A stretch of 64,000 nucleotides of DNA from Clusia tigrina (taxonomy: Eukaryota > Arthropoda > Insecta > Diptera > Clusiidae). This document shows positions 35,275 through 48,080 of this stretch, piece by piece (the first letter of the stretch is position 1; every line of letters begins with the position of its first letter). The translations under genes were made by a program, and so were the position numbers. The notes under the pieces were generated by a model, which was not told where the DNA came from, ran no database searches, and saw only the letters and a list, made by a program, of their open reading frames with translations. The stretch spans positions 411,323,034-411,387,033 of the forward strand of contig OV050030.1 of assembly GCA_920105625.2 (NCBI GenBank), read 5' to 3'.

Positions 35275-35900
35275 AATTTACTCTCATCGGAGAATAGTAC
35301 ATCATCCCAGAAGTCTATCGGTTCATTTTTGTAAGCTTTTGCCAAATAATTATTTCATTTTTCAATCCAATGGCAGAGTAATATTATGGGGGAGGGGTTA
35401 TGCTGGCTGCAGCAGTCGTACTTAACCTAGTTTTCATCGACGGTATAATGAATAAAGCGGTATATCACAATATTCTAAAGGAAAACGTACTGCAAAGCGT
35501 CCAGAAGCTTGGCCTTGGGAAAATTTTATATTTTCAACAAGACAACGAACCCAAGCACACTGCCCATGACGTTCGAATTTGGATTATTCATCATGTTTCC
35601 CTCATTATTCCAACTCCCTCGCAATCGCCTGACATGAATCCCATTGAACATCTTGGGATTAGTTGGGCAGACGAGTAGGAATGCGCCATATCAGAAGTAA
35701 GGATCAAGTGAAAGCAGTTTTGTTTGAAGAATCGCAAAATATCGGAGCTGATGTAACGAAGAAATTGCTTCATTCAATGCTCAGAAGATTGATAGAAGTC
35801 ATAGAGAACGAAGGATTCTCCACCAAATATTAGACCATTTAAAATTAAATTTTTTTATACAAATCTTTGTAACTGTGTGAATACTTTCGTCCACCCAAAA
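35275..35900 (+). mobile_element. Tc1-like transposase fragment (DD34E)
   Basis: Plus-strand translation gives GGGVMLAAA, NLVFIDGIMNKAVYHNILKE, YFQQDNEPKHTAHDV and SQSPDMNPIEHL. The catalytic D and E are separated by 34 residues as in Tc1. After frameshifts it ends GFSTKY at 35833. The N-terminal DNA-binding domain is absent. A terminal-repeat-like TGTGAATACTTTCG lies at 35876-35889, and the same motif recurs at 36156-36169 followed by GACCGGCCCTGTA, possibly from a second element end. Confidence 0.85.
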
Positions 35901-36154
35901 TCGTACTTTGAAATACACATATAGTTATACTCGTATATTTTTTTGAAACAAACTTAAGTTAGGTGAGGTTATATGGCTGTCCTAAGACTCACTTAGGCCT
36001 GTTCAAGGCCCATTGTGGCCTGTAACAAACTTACTATTCATTTTTCTTCAAACTTGGATAAGTAATAAATGACTAAATAATTTTGTTGAATACCGCATCG
36101 GGCTATCGGCTTTCATTAAAAAAATATAGAAGCTTAACCACAAAGTTGGCCACT

Positions 36155-36890
36155 TTGTGAATACTTTCGACCGGCCCTGTAAGACCTTCAGGAGCCTCTT
36201 GCTCTATATCGAATTGCAGACTAAATTAGGTCAGATATTGACAAAGAAAGCACAGTTTGGCTAGGAACTCACAGATCCACCTCCACTGTGTGCCTAGAAA
36301 GAGGAATATTTTCTGCCAACGCTTTGGATAGCTTGAGTACTTTGTTTACTGAAATACTTTCCTACTTCACCAGTACCCCAATGACCCTTAACAACACTAA
36401 ACAACACTACCTAGAGCCAGCAAAACGATCCTGTGGAGGGGAGCATATCTGTGGTGTTGCCCGACAGTCTTGGACTACCATGAACAAGAGGCAAAGAGGG
36501 TCAGCTACTCAACCTAAGCAGAAGCGTCATCAGCACAATAATTTCCGTGCTCAAGGGTGATTGGTAGACAAGCTGAACGACTAGGGATGTTCTTCATTGA
36601 CTTCTATCGTGGCTGCGACTCTGAAGAAGTGGAAGAGTTCATTCTCCAGCTCATGCGTCCCCCGCTTGGTAGGAGAAGACATACTTTCTTGAACTCATTT
36701 TACCTAATGGTCTGATCGAATTATCATCCGTAAGTATTATGAACATACACAGGTGCATATCGGAATCATAGTGGTTCCACACACGGTAGATGGGGTTGTC
36801 GCGCCGGTTTCTTATGGTATCACAAAGAGCCTTTAAGTAAGCTTAAGTAAGCTTTCACTAAGAAGGCTGTCTGTAACCTAACCTAACAGA
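36155..36890 (+). mobile_element. Non-LTR retrotransposon 3' remnant next to a Tc1-type terminal repeat
   Basis: 36156-36181 is a Tc1-type inverted-repeat end finishing in CCCTG-TA. From about 36190 a degenerate coding stretch includes FFIDFYRGCDSEEVEEFILQ then RRRHTFLN (36583-36700). The tail is GGTATCACAAAGAGCC, then CTGTAACCTAACCTAAC at 36868-36886, related to the tail at 25320-25400. Confidence 0.5.
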
Positions 36891-37365
36891 GATGGCGATT
36901 TAGGTTGACTATACCGAAAAGAGAGTATTGTTTATAAAACCATTAAATTACGTTCATGTACCGGAATTCATAGGTTTTTATGGATTAATCATTGACAATG
37001 TATAAATTCGTGAAAATTGTCTTCATTTAATATATCAATTGTTGTTTCTTTCTGGTCTGATGATATATATCAAATATTTAAGTAAACTCACGATTAGCCA
37101 TAGCCGCCAGATCGTATATCCGTGTATCCATCGGTCTATCTTCAATTCTTATAAAGAGAATAGCCCGAGAAATAAAAGAGTTATTGGCTAAAACTGTTCA
37201 TGAAAATTGTTCATCAATACGGAGATGAGCTGTATAGCTTTTGAGGCACTGTGGACCTACAACCAAACTAATTCCCATATGATTACTTGTTTCATAGCTA
37301 CAATGCTGCACAGCCTTCTTTTTACCTTACACCGAGTTGATCTCTTTAAGAAAATGCAACGATTT
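36891..37365. other. Unassigned DNA
   Basis: No motif or repeat was recognised. Confidence 0.25.
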
Positions 37366-37366
37366 T

Positions 37367-37452
<86 letters not shown>
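37366..37452. repeat. (TA)n microsatellite
   Basis: About 85 bp of TA dinucleotides with a single CACA interruption, lying about 60 bp before the hexanucleotide array. Confidence 0.95.
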
Positions 37453-37454
<2 letters not shown>

Positions 37455-37510
37455 AGATGTATTAAGAATTCACTTAGTTTCAAACATATTGTCCGGAAAA
37501 GTCTTCATTC

Positions 37511-39842
37511 GGTCTCTATCTCTGTCTCTATCTCTATCTCTATCTCTATCTCTATCTCTATCTCTATCTCTATCTCTATCTCTATCTCTATCTCTATCTC
37601 TATCTCTATCTCTATCTCTATCTCTATCTCTATCTCTATCTCTATCTCTATCTCTATCTCTATCTCTATCTCTATCTCTATCTCTATCTCTATCTCTATC
37701 TCTATCTCTATCTCTATCTCTATCTCTATCTCTATCTCTATCTCTATCTCTATCTCTATCTCTATCTCTATCTCTATCTCTATCTCTATCTCTATCTCTA
37801 TCTCTATCTCTATCTCTATCTCTATCTCTATCTCTATCTCTATCTCTATCTCTATCTCTATCTCTATCTCTATCTCTATCTCTATCTCTATCTCTATCTC
37901 TATCTCTATCTCTATCTCTATCTCTATCTCTATCTCTATCTCTATCTCTATCTCTATCTCTATCTCTATCTCTATCTCTATCTCTATCTCTATCTCTATC
38001 TCTATCTCTATCTCTATCTCTATCTCTATCTCTATCTCTATCTCTATCTCTATCTCTATCTCTATCTCTATCTCTATCTCTATCTCTATCTCTATCTCTA
38101 TCTCTATCTCTATCTCTATCTCTATCTCTATCTCTATCTCTATCTCTATCTCTATCTCTATCTCTATCTCTATCTCTATCTCTATCTCTATCTCTATCTC
38201 TATCTCTATCTCTATCTCTATCTCTATCTCTATCTCTATCTCTATCTCTATCTCTATCTCTATCTCTATCTCTATCTCTATCTCTATCTCTATCTCTATC
38301 TCTATCTCTATCTCTATCTCTATCTCTATCTCTATCTCTATCTCTATCTCTATCTCTATCTCTATCTCTATCTCTATCTCTATCTCTATCTCTGTCTCTA
38401 TCTCTATCCCAATCTCTATCTCTATCTCTATCTCTATCTCTGTCTCTATCTCTATCTCTATCTCTATCTCTATCTCTATCTCTATCTCTATCTCTATCTC
38501 TATCTCTATCTCTATCTCTATCTCTATCTCTATCTCTATCTCTATCTCTATCTCTATCTCTATCTCTATCTCTATCTCTATCTCTATCTCTATCTCTATC
38601 TCTATCTCTATCTCTATCTCTATCTCTATCTCTATCTCTATCTCTATCTCTATCTCTGTCTCTGTCTCTGTCTCTATCTCTATCCCAATCTCTATCACTA
38701 TCTCTATCTCTATCTCTATCTCTATCTCTATCTCTATCTCTATCTCTATCTCTATCTCTATCTCTATCTCTATCTCTATCTCTATCTCTATCTCTATCTC
38801 TATCTCTATCTCTATCTCTATCTCTATCTCTATCTCTATCTCTATCTCTATCTCTATCTCTATCTCTATCTCTATCTCTATCTCTATCTCTATCTCTATC
38901 TCTATCTCTATCTCTATCTCTATCTCTATCTCTATCTCTATCTCTATCTCTATCTCTATCTCTATCTCTATCTCTATCTCTATCTCTATCTCTATCTCTA
39001 TCTCTATCTCTATCTCTATCTCTATCTCTATCTCTATCTCTATCTCTATCTCTATCTCTATCTCTATCTCTATCTCTATCTCTATCTCTATCTCTATCTC
39101 TATCTCTATCTCTATCTCTATCTCTATCTCTATCTCTATCTCTATCTCTATCTCTATCTCTATCTCTATCTCTATCTCTATCTCTATCTCTATCTCTATC
39201 TCTATCTCTATCTCTATCTCTATCTCTATCTCTATCTCTATCTCTATCTCTATCTCTATCTCTATCTCTATCTCTATCTCTATCTCTATCTCTATCTCTA
39301 TCTCTATCTCTATCTCTATCTCTATCTCTATCTCTATCTCTATCTCTATCTCTATCTCTATCTCTATCTCTATCTCTATCTCTATCTCTATCTCTATCTC
39401 TATCTCTATCTCTATCTCTATCTCTATCTCTATCTCTATCTCTATCTCTATCTCTATCTCTATCTCTATCTCTATCTCTATCTCTATCTCTATCTCTATC
39501 TCTATCTCTATCTCTATCTCTATCTCTATCTCTATCTCTATCTCTATCTCTATCTCTATCTCTATCTCTATCTCTATCTCTATCTCTATCTCTATCTCTA
39601 TCTCTATCTCTATCTCTATCTCTATCTCTATCTCTATCTCTATCTCTATCTCTATCTCTATCTCTCTCTCTATCTCTATCTCTATCTCTATCTCTATCTC
39701 TATCTCTATCTCTATCTCTATCTCTATCTCTATCTCTATCTCTATCTCTATCTCTATCTCTATCTCTATCTCTATCTCTATCTCTATCTCTATCTCTATC
39801 TCTATCTCTATCTCTATCTCTATCTCTATCTCTATCTCTATC

Positions 39843-39877
<35 letters not shown>

Positions 39878-41603
39878 ATCTCTATCTCTATCTCTATCTC
39901 TATCTCTATCTCTATCTCTGTCTCTATCTCTATCTCTATCTCTATCTCTATCTCTATCTCTATCTCTATCTCTATCTCTATCTCTATCTCTATCTCTATC
40001 TCTATCTCTATCTCTATCTCTATCTCTATCTCTATCTCTATCTCTATCTCTATCTCTATCTCTATCTCTATCTCTATCTCTATCTCTATCTCTATCTCTA
40101 TCTCTATCTCTATCTCTATCTCTATCTCTATCTCTATCTCTATCTCTGTCTCTATCTCTATCTCTATCTCTATCTCTATCTCTATCTCTATCTCTATCTC
40201 TATCTCTATCTCTATCTCTATCTCTATCTCTATCTCTATCTCTATCTCTATCTCTATCTCTATCTCTATCTCTATCTCTATCTCTATCTCTATCTCTATC
40301 TCTATCTCTATCTCTATCTCTATCTCTATCTCTATCTCTATCTCTATCTCTATCTCTATCTCTATCTCTATCTCTATCTCTATCTCTATCTCTATCTCTA
40401 TCTCTATCTCTATCTCTATCTCTATCTCTATCTCTATCTCTATCTCTATCTCTATCTCTATCTCTATCTCTATCTCTATCTCTATCTCTATCTCTATCTC
40501 TATCTCTATCTCTATCTCTATCTCTATCTCTATCTCTATCTCTATCTCTATCTCTATCTCTATCTCTATCTCTATCTCTATCTCTATCTCTATCTCTATC
40601 TCTATCTCTATCTCTATCTCTATCTCTATCTCTATCTCTATCTCTACCTCTACCTCTATCTCTATCTCTATCTCTATCTCTATCTCTATCTCTGTCTCTA
40701 TCTCTATCTCTATCTCTATCTCTATCTCTATCTCTATCTCTATCTCTATCTCTATCTCTATCTCTATCTCTATCTCTATCTCTATCTCTATCTCTATCTC
40801 TATCTCTATCTCTATCTCTATCTCTATCTCTATCTCTATCTCTGTCTCTATCTCTATCTCTATCTCTATCTCTATCTCTATCTCTATCTCTATCTCTATC
40901 TCTATCTCTATCTCTATCTCTATCTCTATCTCTATCTCTATCTCTGTCTCTATCTCTATCTCTGTCTCTATCTCTATCTCTATCTCTATCTCTATCTCTA
41001 TCTCTATCTCTATCTCTATCTCTATCTCTATCTCTATCTCTATCTCTATCTCTATCTCTATCTCTATCTCTATCTCTATCTCTATCTCTATCTCTATCTC
41101 TATCTCTATCTCTGTCTCTATCTCTATCTCTATCTCTATCTCTATCTCTATCTCTATCTCTATCTCTATCTCTATCTCTATCTCTATCTCTATCTCTATC
41201 TCTATCTCTATCTCTATCTCTATCTCTGTCTCTATCTCTATCTCTATCTCTGTCTCTATCTCTATCTCTATCTCTATCTCTATCTCTATCTCTATCTCTA
41301 TCTCTATCTCTATCTCTATCTCTATCTCTATCTCTATCTCTATCTCTATCTCTATCTCTGTCTCTATCTCTATCTCTATCTCTATCTCTATCTCTATCTC
41401 TATCTCTATCTCTATCTCTATCTCTATCTCTATCTCTATCTCTATCCCTATCTCTGTCTCTATCTCTATCTCTATCTCTATCTCTATCTCTATCTCTGTC
41501 TCTATCTCTATCTCTATCTCTATCTCTATCTCTATATCTATCTCTGTCTCTATCTCTATCTCTATCTCTATCTCTATCTCCATCTCCCCCTCTCTATCTC
41601 TCT
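37511..41603. repeat. 4.1 kb (TCTCTA)n hexanucleotide satellite
   Basis: About 680 tandem copies of TCTCTA. Long stretches (about 37530-38390, 38700-39660) are essentially pure. TCTCTG variants are rare in the left half and frequent after 39919. Phase changes of two bases occur at about 39663 (TCTCTCTCTCTA) and 39861-39878. A variant block CTGTCTCTATCTCTATCCCA, continuing AATCTCTATC, occurs at about 38392 and again at about 38667, indicating internal segmental duplication. Six-base periodicity leaves long Ser-Leu/Leu-Tyr and Glu-Ile frames open by chance; these are not genes. Confidence 0.97.
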
Positions 41604-41707
41604 CAATTTCTTAAAGCTTTATTAATTTATACACAACAAAATTATGTATTTTGCTTTATTAGAATATGACGGCAATTACAACAATTTGCATTAATTTCAT
41701 TACTTAA

Positions 41708-42940
41708 TTAAATAATTTTATCTTCTCTCAACAGTAATTCCTGCAACGTGATATGGTAGGGTGTTAGCTGTTGATCAATCCATATATCTAATTTGGCTAT
41801 AAGCTCAGAAGATAATTCTTCCTTGAAGCCACCAACTTTTCCCTTTCTGACGAAGCTGCGAGGAAATTCAGAATATTTTTGGTGTGCAGGGTAATTAATT
41901 CATTGACTTACTTGTGCAACTCGTAGGGAAGGTTGTGTTTGCGACGCACCTGTTCGAATTCCCAGTGGTGATTTGTTTTTGGATTAACTGGAAGGGAACA
42001 TGATTGCCTTAATAAATTCGTGAGAAATTTTAAATTATAAATTTCATATACCTTTCATTTCCTCGAAAGACAGATGCCGCAGCATTTGCTGCATTTGCGT
42101 CTCTGTTATGGATTTATTTAAGAATGTGCAGATATCCTGAATAACTTGACGTAGGTCACTTTTCATGCACTCAAAACTGGTGTAATACAACCATGGTTCA
42201 TGGCGCAAAGCGTAAAACTCGGTGACATGTTCGAATGGCAAGGATTTGGAAGCCCTATTTTCAATGATCTCGTTTAAATAGTCTTCAAGAGTTTTATCCA
42301 TGTCAAAGCCAAGACTACGTGAATGGTAGAATTCGGAGACCCAGGCATCTATCGGATTTCGATAGACATAAATGACCTGTGCAAATATTGATAGTGGAAC
42401 TCTTATATTTAAATTTTACATATAAAGTGAATGAGTGAAGAATGAAAGAACCTTCGGCTTTTTGCTCCACAGTTGCTCGGGCAGTAAAGGTAGTGGTAAA
42501 TGTGATTTAATTAGTCGTGGAATTTTCAAATTTTCAACCGGTTCGAGTGCTCTTTCCAAATCCCCATTAACCATAAAATCGAATCTGAGTTAAGGTTATA
42601 AACTCCATTTCAATATTAAGTAATTATATGTATGTATGTATGTACGGCGTACTCGCATTTTATTAACTTACTCCATGAATGGTGACCGCAATTCCAAGTG
42701 CTTCTGCTTGGCTGTCGCAAAATCAAAATTATTCATGACCAGCCATACCAACTCCTGCATCCAAGTAGTGCCACATTTTGCCAGTGTCACCACCCAAACA
42801 TCATCATCTCTCACTTCCAGATCGTGAACTTTTTCCAGAAATGCCTCACCCCCTTTCCGATAGAAACATTTTCTCTTACTCCAGTTTTTATTTAATAAAT
42901 TTGTAGGATAACTCTTTGGCCTGATTTCTTCACGTTCCAT
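41708..42940 (-). CDS. Cytosolic sulfotransferase A, complete
   Basis: Exons in transcript order are 42940-42672, 42584-42452, 42376-42052, 41987-41912 and 41855-41708, giving 316 residues with phases conserved in gene B. The enzyme transfers sulfate from PAPS to a hydroxyl acceptor. The 5'-phosphosulfate loop reads VTLAKCGTTWMQEL, with alanine where the family normally has proline. Other features are the catalytic-histidine segment PRLIKSHLPLPLLP, the 3'-phosphate motif YVYRNPIDAWVSEFYH, LSFEEMK, and the C-terminal FVRKGKVGGFKEE. Intron 2 uses an unusual AAG-GTTCTT donor. The 3' end lies about 100 bp from the hexanucleotide satellite. The acceptor substrate is unknown; insect relatives act on phenols, steroids and retinoids. 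Confidence 0.92.
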
Positions 42941-43330
42941 TTGTATGGTGTGTTAATGAAAATGACTGATTAACCTCAGTTCCTCCACTGATGCACAGTT
43001 CCGCCACCAATGTGAATATTGCAGATATTTGCAAGCAACTAACTTCAGATGCATCAGAGGCATTGCAATTCTCTCTTGGGCTTTGCTCTTAATGTAATTT
43101 CAGTGCATTCATGTAAACAAGCTTATCATTTGTTTGCTTGCGAACTGCATTGCAATCACCGTGGCATTAATAGTCGTTCATACCTCTTTCCCTTCCCTCT
43201 CTTGTGGATTTGTTCAGTTTCTACAACTTATAATAAATTTAACTGTTTCTGACAAATATAAACAGTTTTTAAAGCCAACATCACGGAGGAAGAGGGTGTT
43301 GTGTGATTCAGTGTTTTCATTTTTGGAGGG
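42941..43330. other. Upstream region of sulfotransferase A
   Basis: No coding signal. It shares short stretches with the region above gene B (for example CAACTGATGCACAGTTCCGCC-type sequence near the start codons), consistent with tandem duplication, but the homology is weak. Confidence 0.3.
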
Positions 43331-43332
43331 AT

Positions 43333-44330
43333 TTAATATACACGTTCACCTGTAAAACCAAATTTATCATCCTTAGTCCAAGACACTTGAATCCATGACT
43401 CTAAGTCTTCGAAGATATTGGATGGTTGCTGATCGATGCTGTGTGTCTGCTCACTTTTGTGTTCTTTCGAGATATCGCCATCGTTCTCTTCAAGCCATTC
43501 AATGTCTTGGTATTCAGCGAAGGTTTTTAGTAGACACATAAATTCATTAGCACGATGAGCGGCCACTCTTATAGGTCTCACTCTTATTTCGGTGTGAGTG
43601 TTTCTATATTTTTATATATCTCCTTCCTGTGAATAATTAATCACTTGACAGAGGCATGATACAGACCACACTTTTGACAAGTTCGGATAGTGTCGTTTTT
43701 ACCGTTGGACGAAAATAATCGTAAGGCATCTGTAGAAACCCTTTAAGTGTAGAATTGAGGTATAGAGCTAAACTGAGTGGAAGACTAAGAAATTGCCCTC
43801 CATCATCCAAATTCAAGTCATCAACTGGTAGCGGGATAAGTCTGTTGTTTCGCAATCTAAACAAACCGCTTCTTGGACGAGAGCAATCTCTATTTGTACA
43901 TTTTACAATTTGCAGTAAGTATTGGGATTCACGCACATGTTTTGCCTACCATTTAATGTCTGGTAAACCAGGAATGTACATGAAATCATCAGCAGAAACA
44001 TGATAATCATCAATCTCTATCGAGGTCCATACGTCAATACATTTCCGGCAAATTCAAAATTAGATCTTTTTAAATACTCATTAATTGTAATGCCACGAGT
44101 GTCCAAATGAGATCCAAAATGGTCATGAGTTACTATCAAACCAGCCAGCTCCCGACTAAGCGGAGCCATTCTGTGCACTTCTGCCAGGATCTTTTGTAGC
44201 TATAAACACTCCATCGATATCATGTCGCTTAAAGTGTTGTATAGCAAACGCTATTTCTTTTTTGTACCGTGGATTTTCGTTTGGCCCTCTCAACCGTCAC
44301 AATCACCACTGGTTTTACAGATCCATGGTC
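43333..44330 (-). mobile_element. Decayed repetitive ORF, probable transposase-like protein of unassigned class
   Basis: Minus-strand translation in several frames gives ENPRYKKEIAFAIQHFKRHD, GVFIATKDPGRSAQN, MAPLSRELAGLIVTHDHFGS, HLDTRGITINEYLKR and FEFAGNVL, then (43936-43637) VRESQYLLQIVKCTN and SRPRSGLFRLRNNRLIPLPV. From memory, such proteins occur as multicopy uncharacterised sequences in arthropods and cnidarians, which suggests a transposon. Stops and frameshifts show it is dead. The class is uncertain. Confidence 0.45.
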
Positions 44331-44619
44331 AGTTTTAGCTGATGTTTATAACTCTTCCAGACCGAGAAGCGTCTCGAAATCCTGAGCATGAGCATTAGCT
44401 GTGGATGGACTATGCTTTCCACTTCGAATAGACCGGAATATCCAACGGCTTTCGGTTGCCTTAGCATACTAGGAATTATATTAATACCAGCATAAACAGA
44501 GGGTATCAATTTGTGGTGCTCGGCAATTACCTAGTCGTGATCTGGCAATTTGAGTCTATATTCCATATGCATTGGAGGAGGTGCTTGTTTATTTGCTGCA
44601 GTTACACCAATAGGGACCC
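44331..44619. other. Unassigned junction between two element remnants
   Basis: Only a short minus-strand frame (44315-44509) without a recognised motif. Confidence 0.25.
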
Positions 44620-46132
44620 GACTTCAATCATCTTCAAGTATTGATGCTATGTTCTCCAAATAATGGATCGATGTGTCGGCGAAACGGCTAACTAAGCGGG
44701 GGACGCTCTTAGCAAATCTTAAGAGAGAAACTATCCATAGTTGTGCGACCTCTTCTAGTCCTTCAAACCAAGGGGCTCTCAGATGTGATAACCGTGCTTT
44801 AGATATTGCGGGGCATAGGCATATTGGAGTCCAGACAGTGACCTGTGAATACTCCTACTACCGTTCTGCAATCCTTCCTCGGAAGTGCCAGTATCTCAGA
44901 TTTGGTTTGAGTGCCCTACGATTTGCACATGAGCTTTGCGATCTTACATGTGGCAGTACTCCACCGTTCTTTCACCTTTCTCATCATGTCATCTTCAATA
45001 TGGCGATTGATAATTTGTAGAGGCATCAGTACGTTATTTACTTGCTCGTTTGGTAGTAAAATTCCGCTCTTTGCAATGGCATCCGCAATCTTATTTTCTT
45101 CTATATTCTTATGCCCTGGCACCCAGTAGATATGTAGTTTCTGATTGGTGGCCAGTCTATCCATTGCTGCCTTGCATTGCAGAACATTTCTGGAAGATGC
45201 ACAGCTTGAAGTTATAGCTGTGATCGCAGCCTGGCTATCTATTTAGAAGTTTATTGTGGAGTTCGTAGTTTCTGCCATCCAGGCGAGATATGTGGCTTTC
45301 CATGCCGCAAAAACTTCAGCTTCAAAGATGCTGCAGTAGTTTGGTAGTCTGAACGACTATTTGATATCTAGTTCAGGGCAGTAGACGCCTGCTCCAATCC
45401 CGTCCTCCATCTTCGAGCCGTCCGTGAATAGGTTGAAGGTTTTGCATTTAGCATTCATGCCCCTATACCATCCCTCATATTCAATAGTTGTTTTTATTTG
45501 TTTCCTCAGCCTGAGAATAGGAGTTACATAGTCAGTGTTGACCGTGAGACTTCGACCTACAGAGCTATGACCGAAGGGCCGGAGAGAGAATTTTTTATAG
45601 GCCAATAACTTTCCTGCAGATTTTGCCGCAAGGCTTCCCACAAAGAGGTTGATTGGGGGTAAATTGAGAATGGTGTTAGGAGCACCCGTTGGTGTTGTTC
45701 TTAAGGCCCCCGTCGCACACAGTGCCGCAAGTCTTTGGACTCTTTCCGTAGGTATGCAATAAGTTTTCTTCCTAACAGCATTCCACCACACCAAAATACC
45801 GTAGAGTAAAATAGGTCTTGCTATGGCTGTATAGCACCAATGCATCAGAGAAGGAGAAACGGCCCAAGTGCATCCAAGCATTTTTTTACAAGCATAGAGA
45901 GCGTTGGTAGCTTTCTTTACTCTCTCCTCTACATTGAGCTGCCATGAAAGTTTACTGTCTACTATTACCCGTAAGTATTTGGTGTGGATTTTTATACTGA
46001 GAACCCTACTGTTCAGTTTTGGTGGTCTCCATGGCCGGATCTTATATCTTCTACTGAAAATTATCAGGTCCCTTTTTTCCGCATTAACGCTTAGGCCTGT
46101 TTCTGTCGCCCATCTCTACTATTTGGCGAAGA
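44620..46132 (-). mobile_element. RNase-H-bearing non-LTR retrotransposon (I/R1-like), 5' truncated
   Basis: Minus-strand reading from 46130 gives the end of the RT domain (TETGLSVNAEKRDLIIFSRR, KYLRVIVDSKLSWQLNVEER, LGCTWAVSP, ARPILLYGILVWW, ATGALRTTPTGAP), then RNase H (FTDGSKMEDGIGAGVY about 45440-45390, IDSQAAITAI about 45245, YWVPGHKNIEENKIADAIAK about 45130-45070), then FTGHC and the C-terminal tail to about 44620. Several stops make it inactive. It separates sulfotransferases A and B. Confidence 0.87.
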
Positions 46133-46868
46133 ACGTAATTATTCGTACATATAATTTATAGCGACCAAAGATATTGTTATGAAAAAGTCATCTCCATATT
46201 CTTGACTTCAATAAACATTACATGCAACATACAAGTAAACATTCCCGCTATTGTTGTCTCGTTCTTTTTAATGGTATGTGTAGTTAGAAATGTTGCCTCT
46301 TTCCCTCCTGATGCCCTAATACTATAAGTCATCTATGTTATTGTCTTTTTGAATCACTCATTAGTGAATAATATTGCTTTTTCCAATGCTTTAATAGACT
46401 TAATGGAACAAGGGACAGTGTAAAGCATCCCTAAGAAGATTTATATTATATTTTTATATATATTTAGTATTATTTACAATAATTCACAATGGATATAAAT
46501 ATATATAATAAAAATGATTAATATAAATTTGAATATTATAATGTGAATACTACTTCTAGGTAGAACTAAGTAGTCAACCACACTATTTCTACCTTACTTG
46601 ATACAATCCAGTGATTCGAATCTTTAAGCTAAAACTAATTTTCATAATCACTTACGTAGCAATTCAAAGAGAACAAAATTATGAAGTGTAACAACTTTCT
46701 AGAATTAAAACTCCAACCAGAGCACTGCGGAGAATCCTTTTCCAAATCTTTATTCTATTCTGGCTCAACCCAATTTCCATTTTCAAATTTCATTTTTATA
46801 TATTTTAATTGTACATTCACGATTTGTGTCAGTTAAAATTAATATTTGAAGTCATTAATAATTTCCCA
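46133..46868. other. Intergenic DNA downstream of sulfotransferase B with one dispersed-repeat core
   Basis: AT-rich. TACAATCCAGTGATTCGAA followed by AACTAATTTTCATAA at about 46602-46645 matches the tandem family at 23.2-23.65 kb. Confidence 0.5.
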
Positions 46869-48080
46869 CTAAATTTCTTTATCATCGTTCATCAACAACA
46901 AATCCCCCAGCGTAAGATTATGGTGCGACAGTTCTTGGTCCATCCAGTTATTGACTTTGGTTATTAGCTGTGGTGATAGTTCGTCCCGGTAACCGCCAAC
47001 TTTACCTCTTCTTATGAAACTGCAAAAACACAAACATTCTCAATATACTCGTGTTTAGGTAAGAATATCATTTCCAGTCTTACTTGTGGGGTTCGTAGGG
47101 TAATTGAAATTTTTTTCGGACTTGTTCGAATTCCTTGTCGTGGTGCGTTCTGGGATTATCTAAAAGGGATAACTAAATTAAGAAGGAATAAGTTTCAACT
47201 TTAAATGCTACTTTGCATTTCCTCGAATGACAGATGCCGCAGCATTTGCTGCATTTGCGTCTCTGTTATGGATTTATTCAGAAATTTGCAGATATCCTGA
47301 ATAACTTGACGTAGGTCACTTTTCATGCACTCATAACTGGTGTAGTACAACCATGGTTGATGGCGCAAAGCGTAAAACTCGGTGACATGTTCGAATGGCA
47401 AGGATTGGGAAGCTCTCCTCTCAATGAAATCGTTTATAAATTCTTCGAGAGTTTTGTCCATATATAAGCCAAGATTACGTGAATGGTAGAATTCGGAGAC
47501 CCAGGCATCCTTCGGATTACGATAGACATAAATGACCTGTGCAAATATTGATAGTGGAACTCTTATATTTAAATTTTACATATAAAGTGAATGAGTGAAG
47601 AATGAAAGAACCTTCGGCTTTTTGCTCCACAGTTGCTCGGGCAGTAAAGGTAGTGGTAAATGTGATTTAATTAGTCGTGGAGTTTTCAAATCCTCAACCG
47701 GTTTCATTCCTCTTTCCAAATCACCAGTAATAAAGTATCCAAACCTGCGTAGTATTCCATTTATAAGAGTACATGTATATGGACTAGGTAACAAGGAGTG
47801 ACTATACATACTCTAAAAACGGTGATCGATCCAGTACGTTCTGCTTTTTGGCTGCTTCAAAATCATAACTATTCATGACCAGCCACACCAACTCCTGCAT
47901 CCAAGTAGTGCCACATTTTGGCAGTGTCACCACCCAAACATCATCATCTTTGACTTCCAAATCGTGAACTTTTTCCAGGAATGGCGCACCCCCTTTACGA
48001 TAGAAACATTTTCTCTTGCTCCAGTCCTTATTTAACAGATTTGTGGGATAACTTTTTGGTGTGAGCTCCTCCAATTCCAT
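46869..48080 (-). CDS. Cytosolic sulfotransferase B, complete
   Basis: Exons in transcript order are 48080-47812, 47744-47612, 47536-47212, 47159-47084 and 47019-46869, giving 317 residues with the exon lengths of gene A except the last (+3). The PAPS loop VTLPKCGTTWMQEL keeps the family proline. Also present are PRLIKSHLPLPLLP, YVYRNPKDAWVSEFYH, LSFEEMQ and FIRRGKVGGYRDE. From about 47220 to 47700 it is nearly identical to gene A, including intron 2 with the same GTTCTT donor, whereas exons 4-5 differ strongly. It is a predicted cytosolic PAPS-dependent enzyme; the substrate is unknown. Confidence 0.93.

Noticed and set aside
37511..41603. Telomeric or subtelomeric repeat
   Set aside because: Flies use retrotransposon telomeres; TCTCTA is not a known telomeric unit and unique genes flank both sides.
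37489..41625. 1378-codon plus-strand frame (Ser-Leu then Leu-Tyr repeats) and long Glu-Ile minus frames
   Set aside because: They are a by-product of a stop-free 6-bp repeat; the switch from SL to LY is only a two-base phase change in the array.
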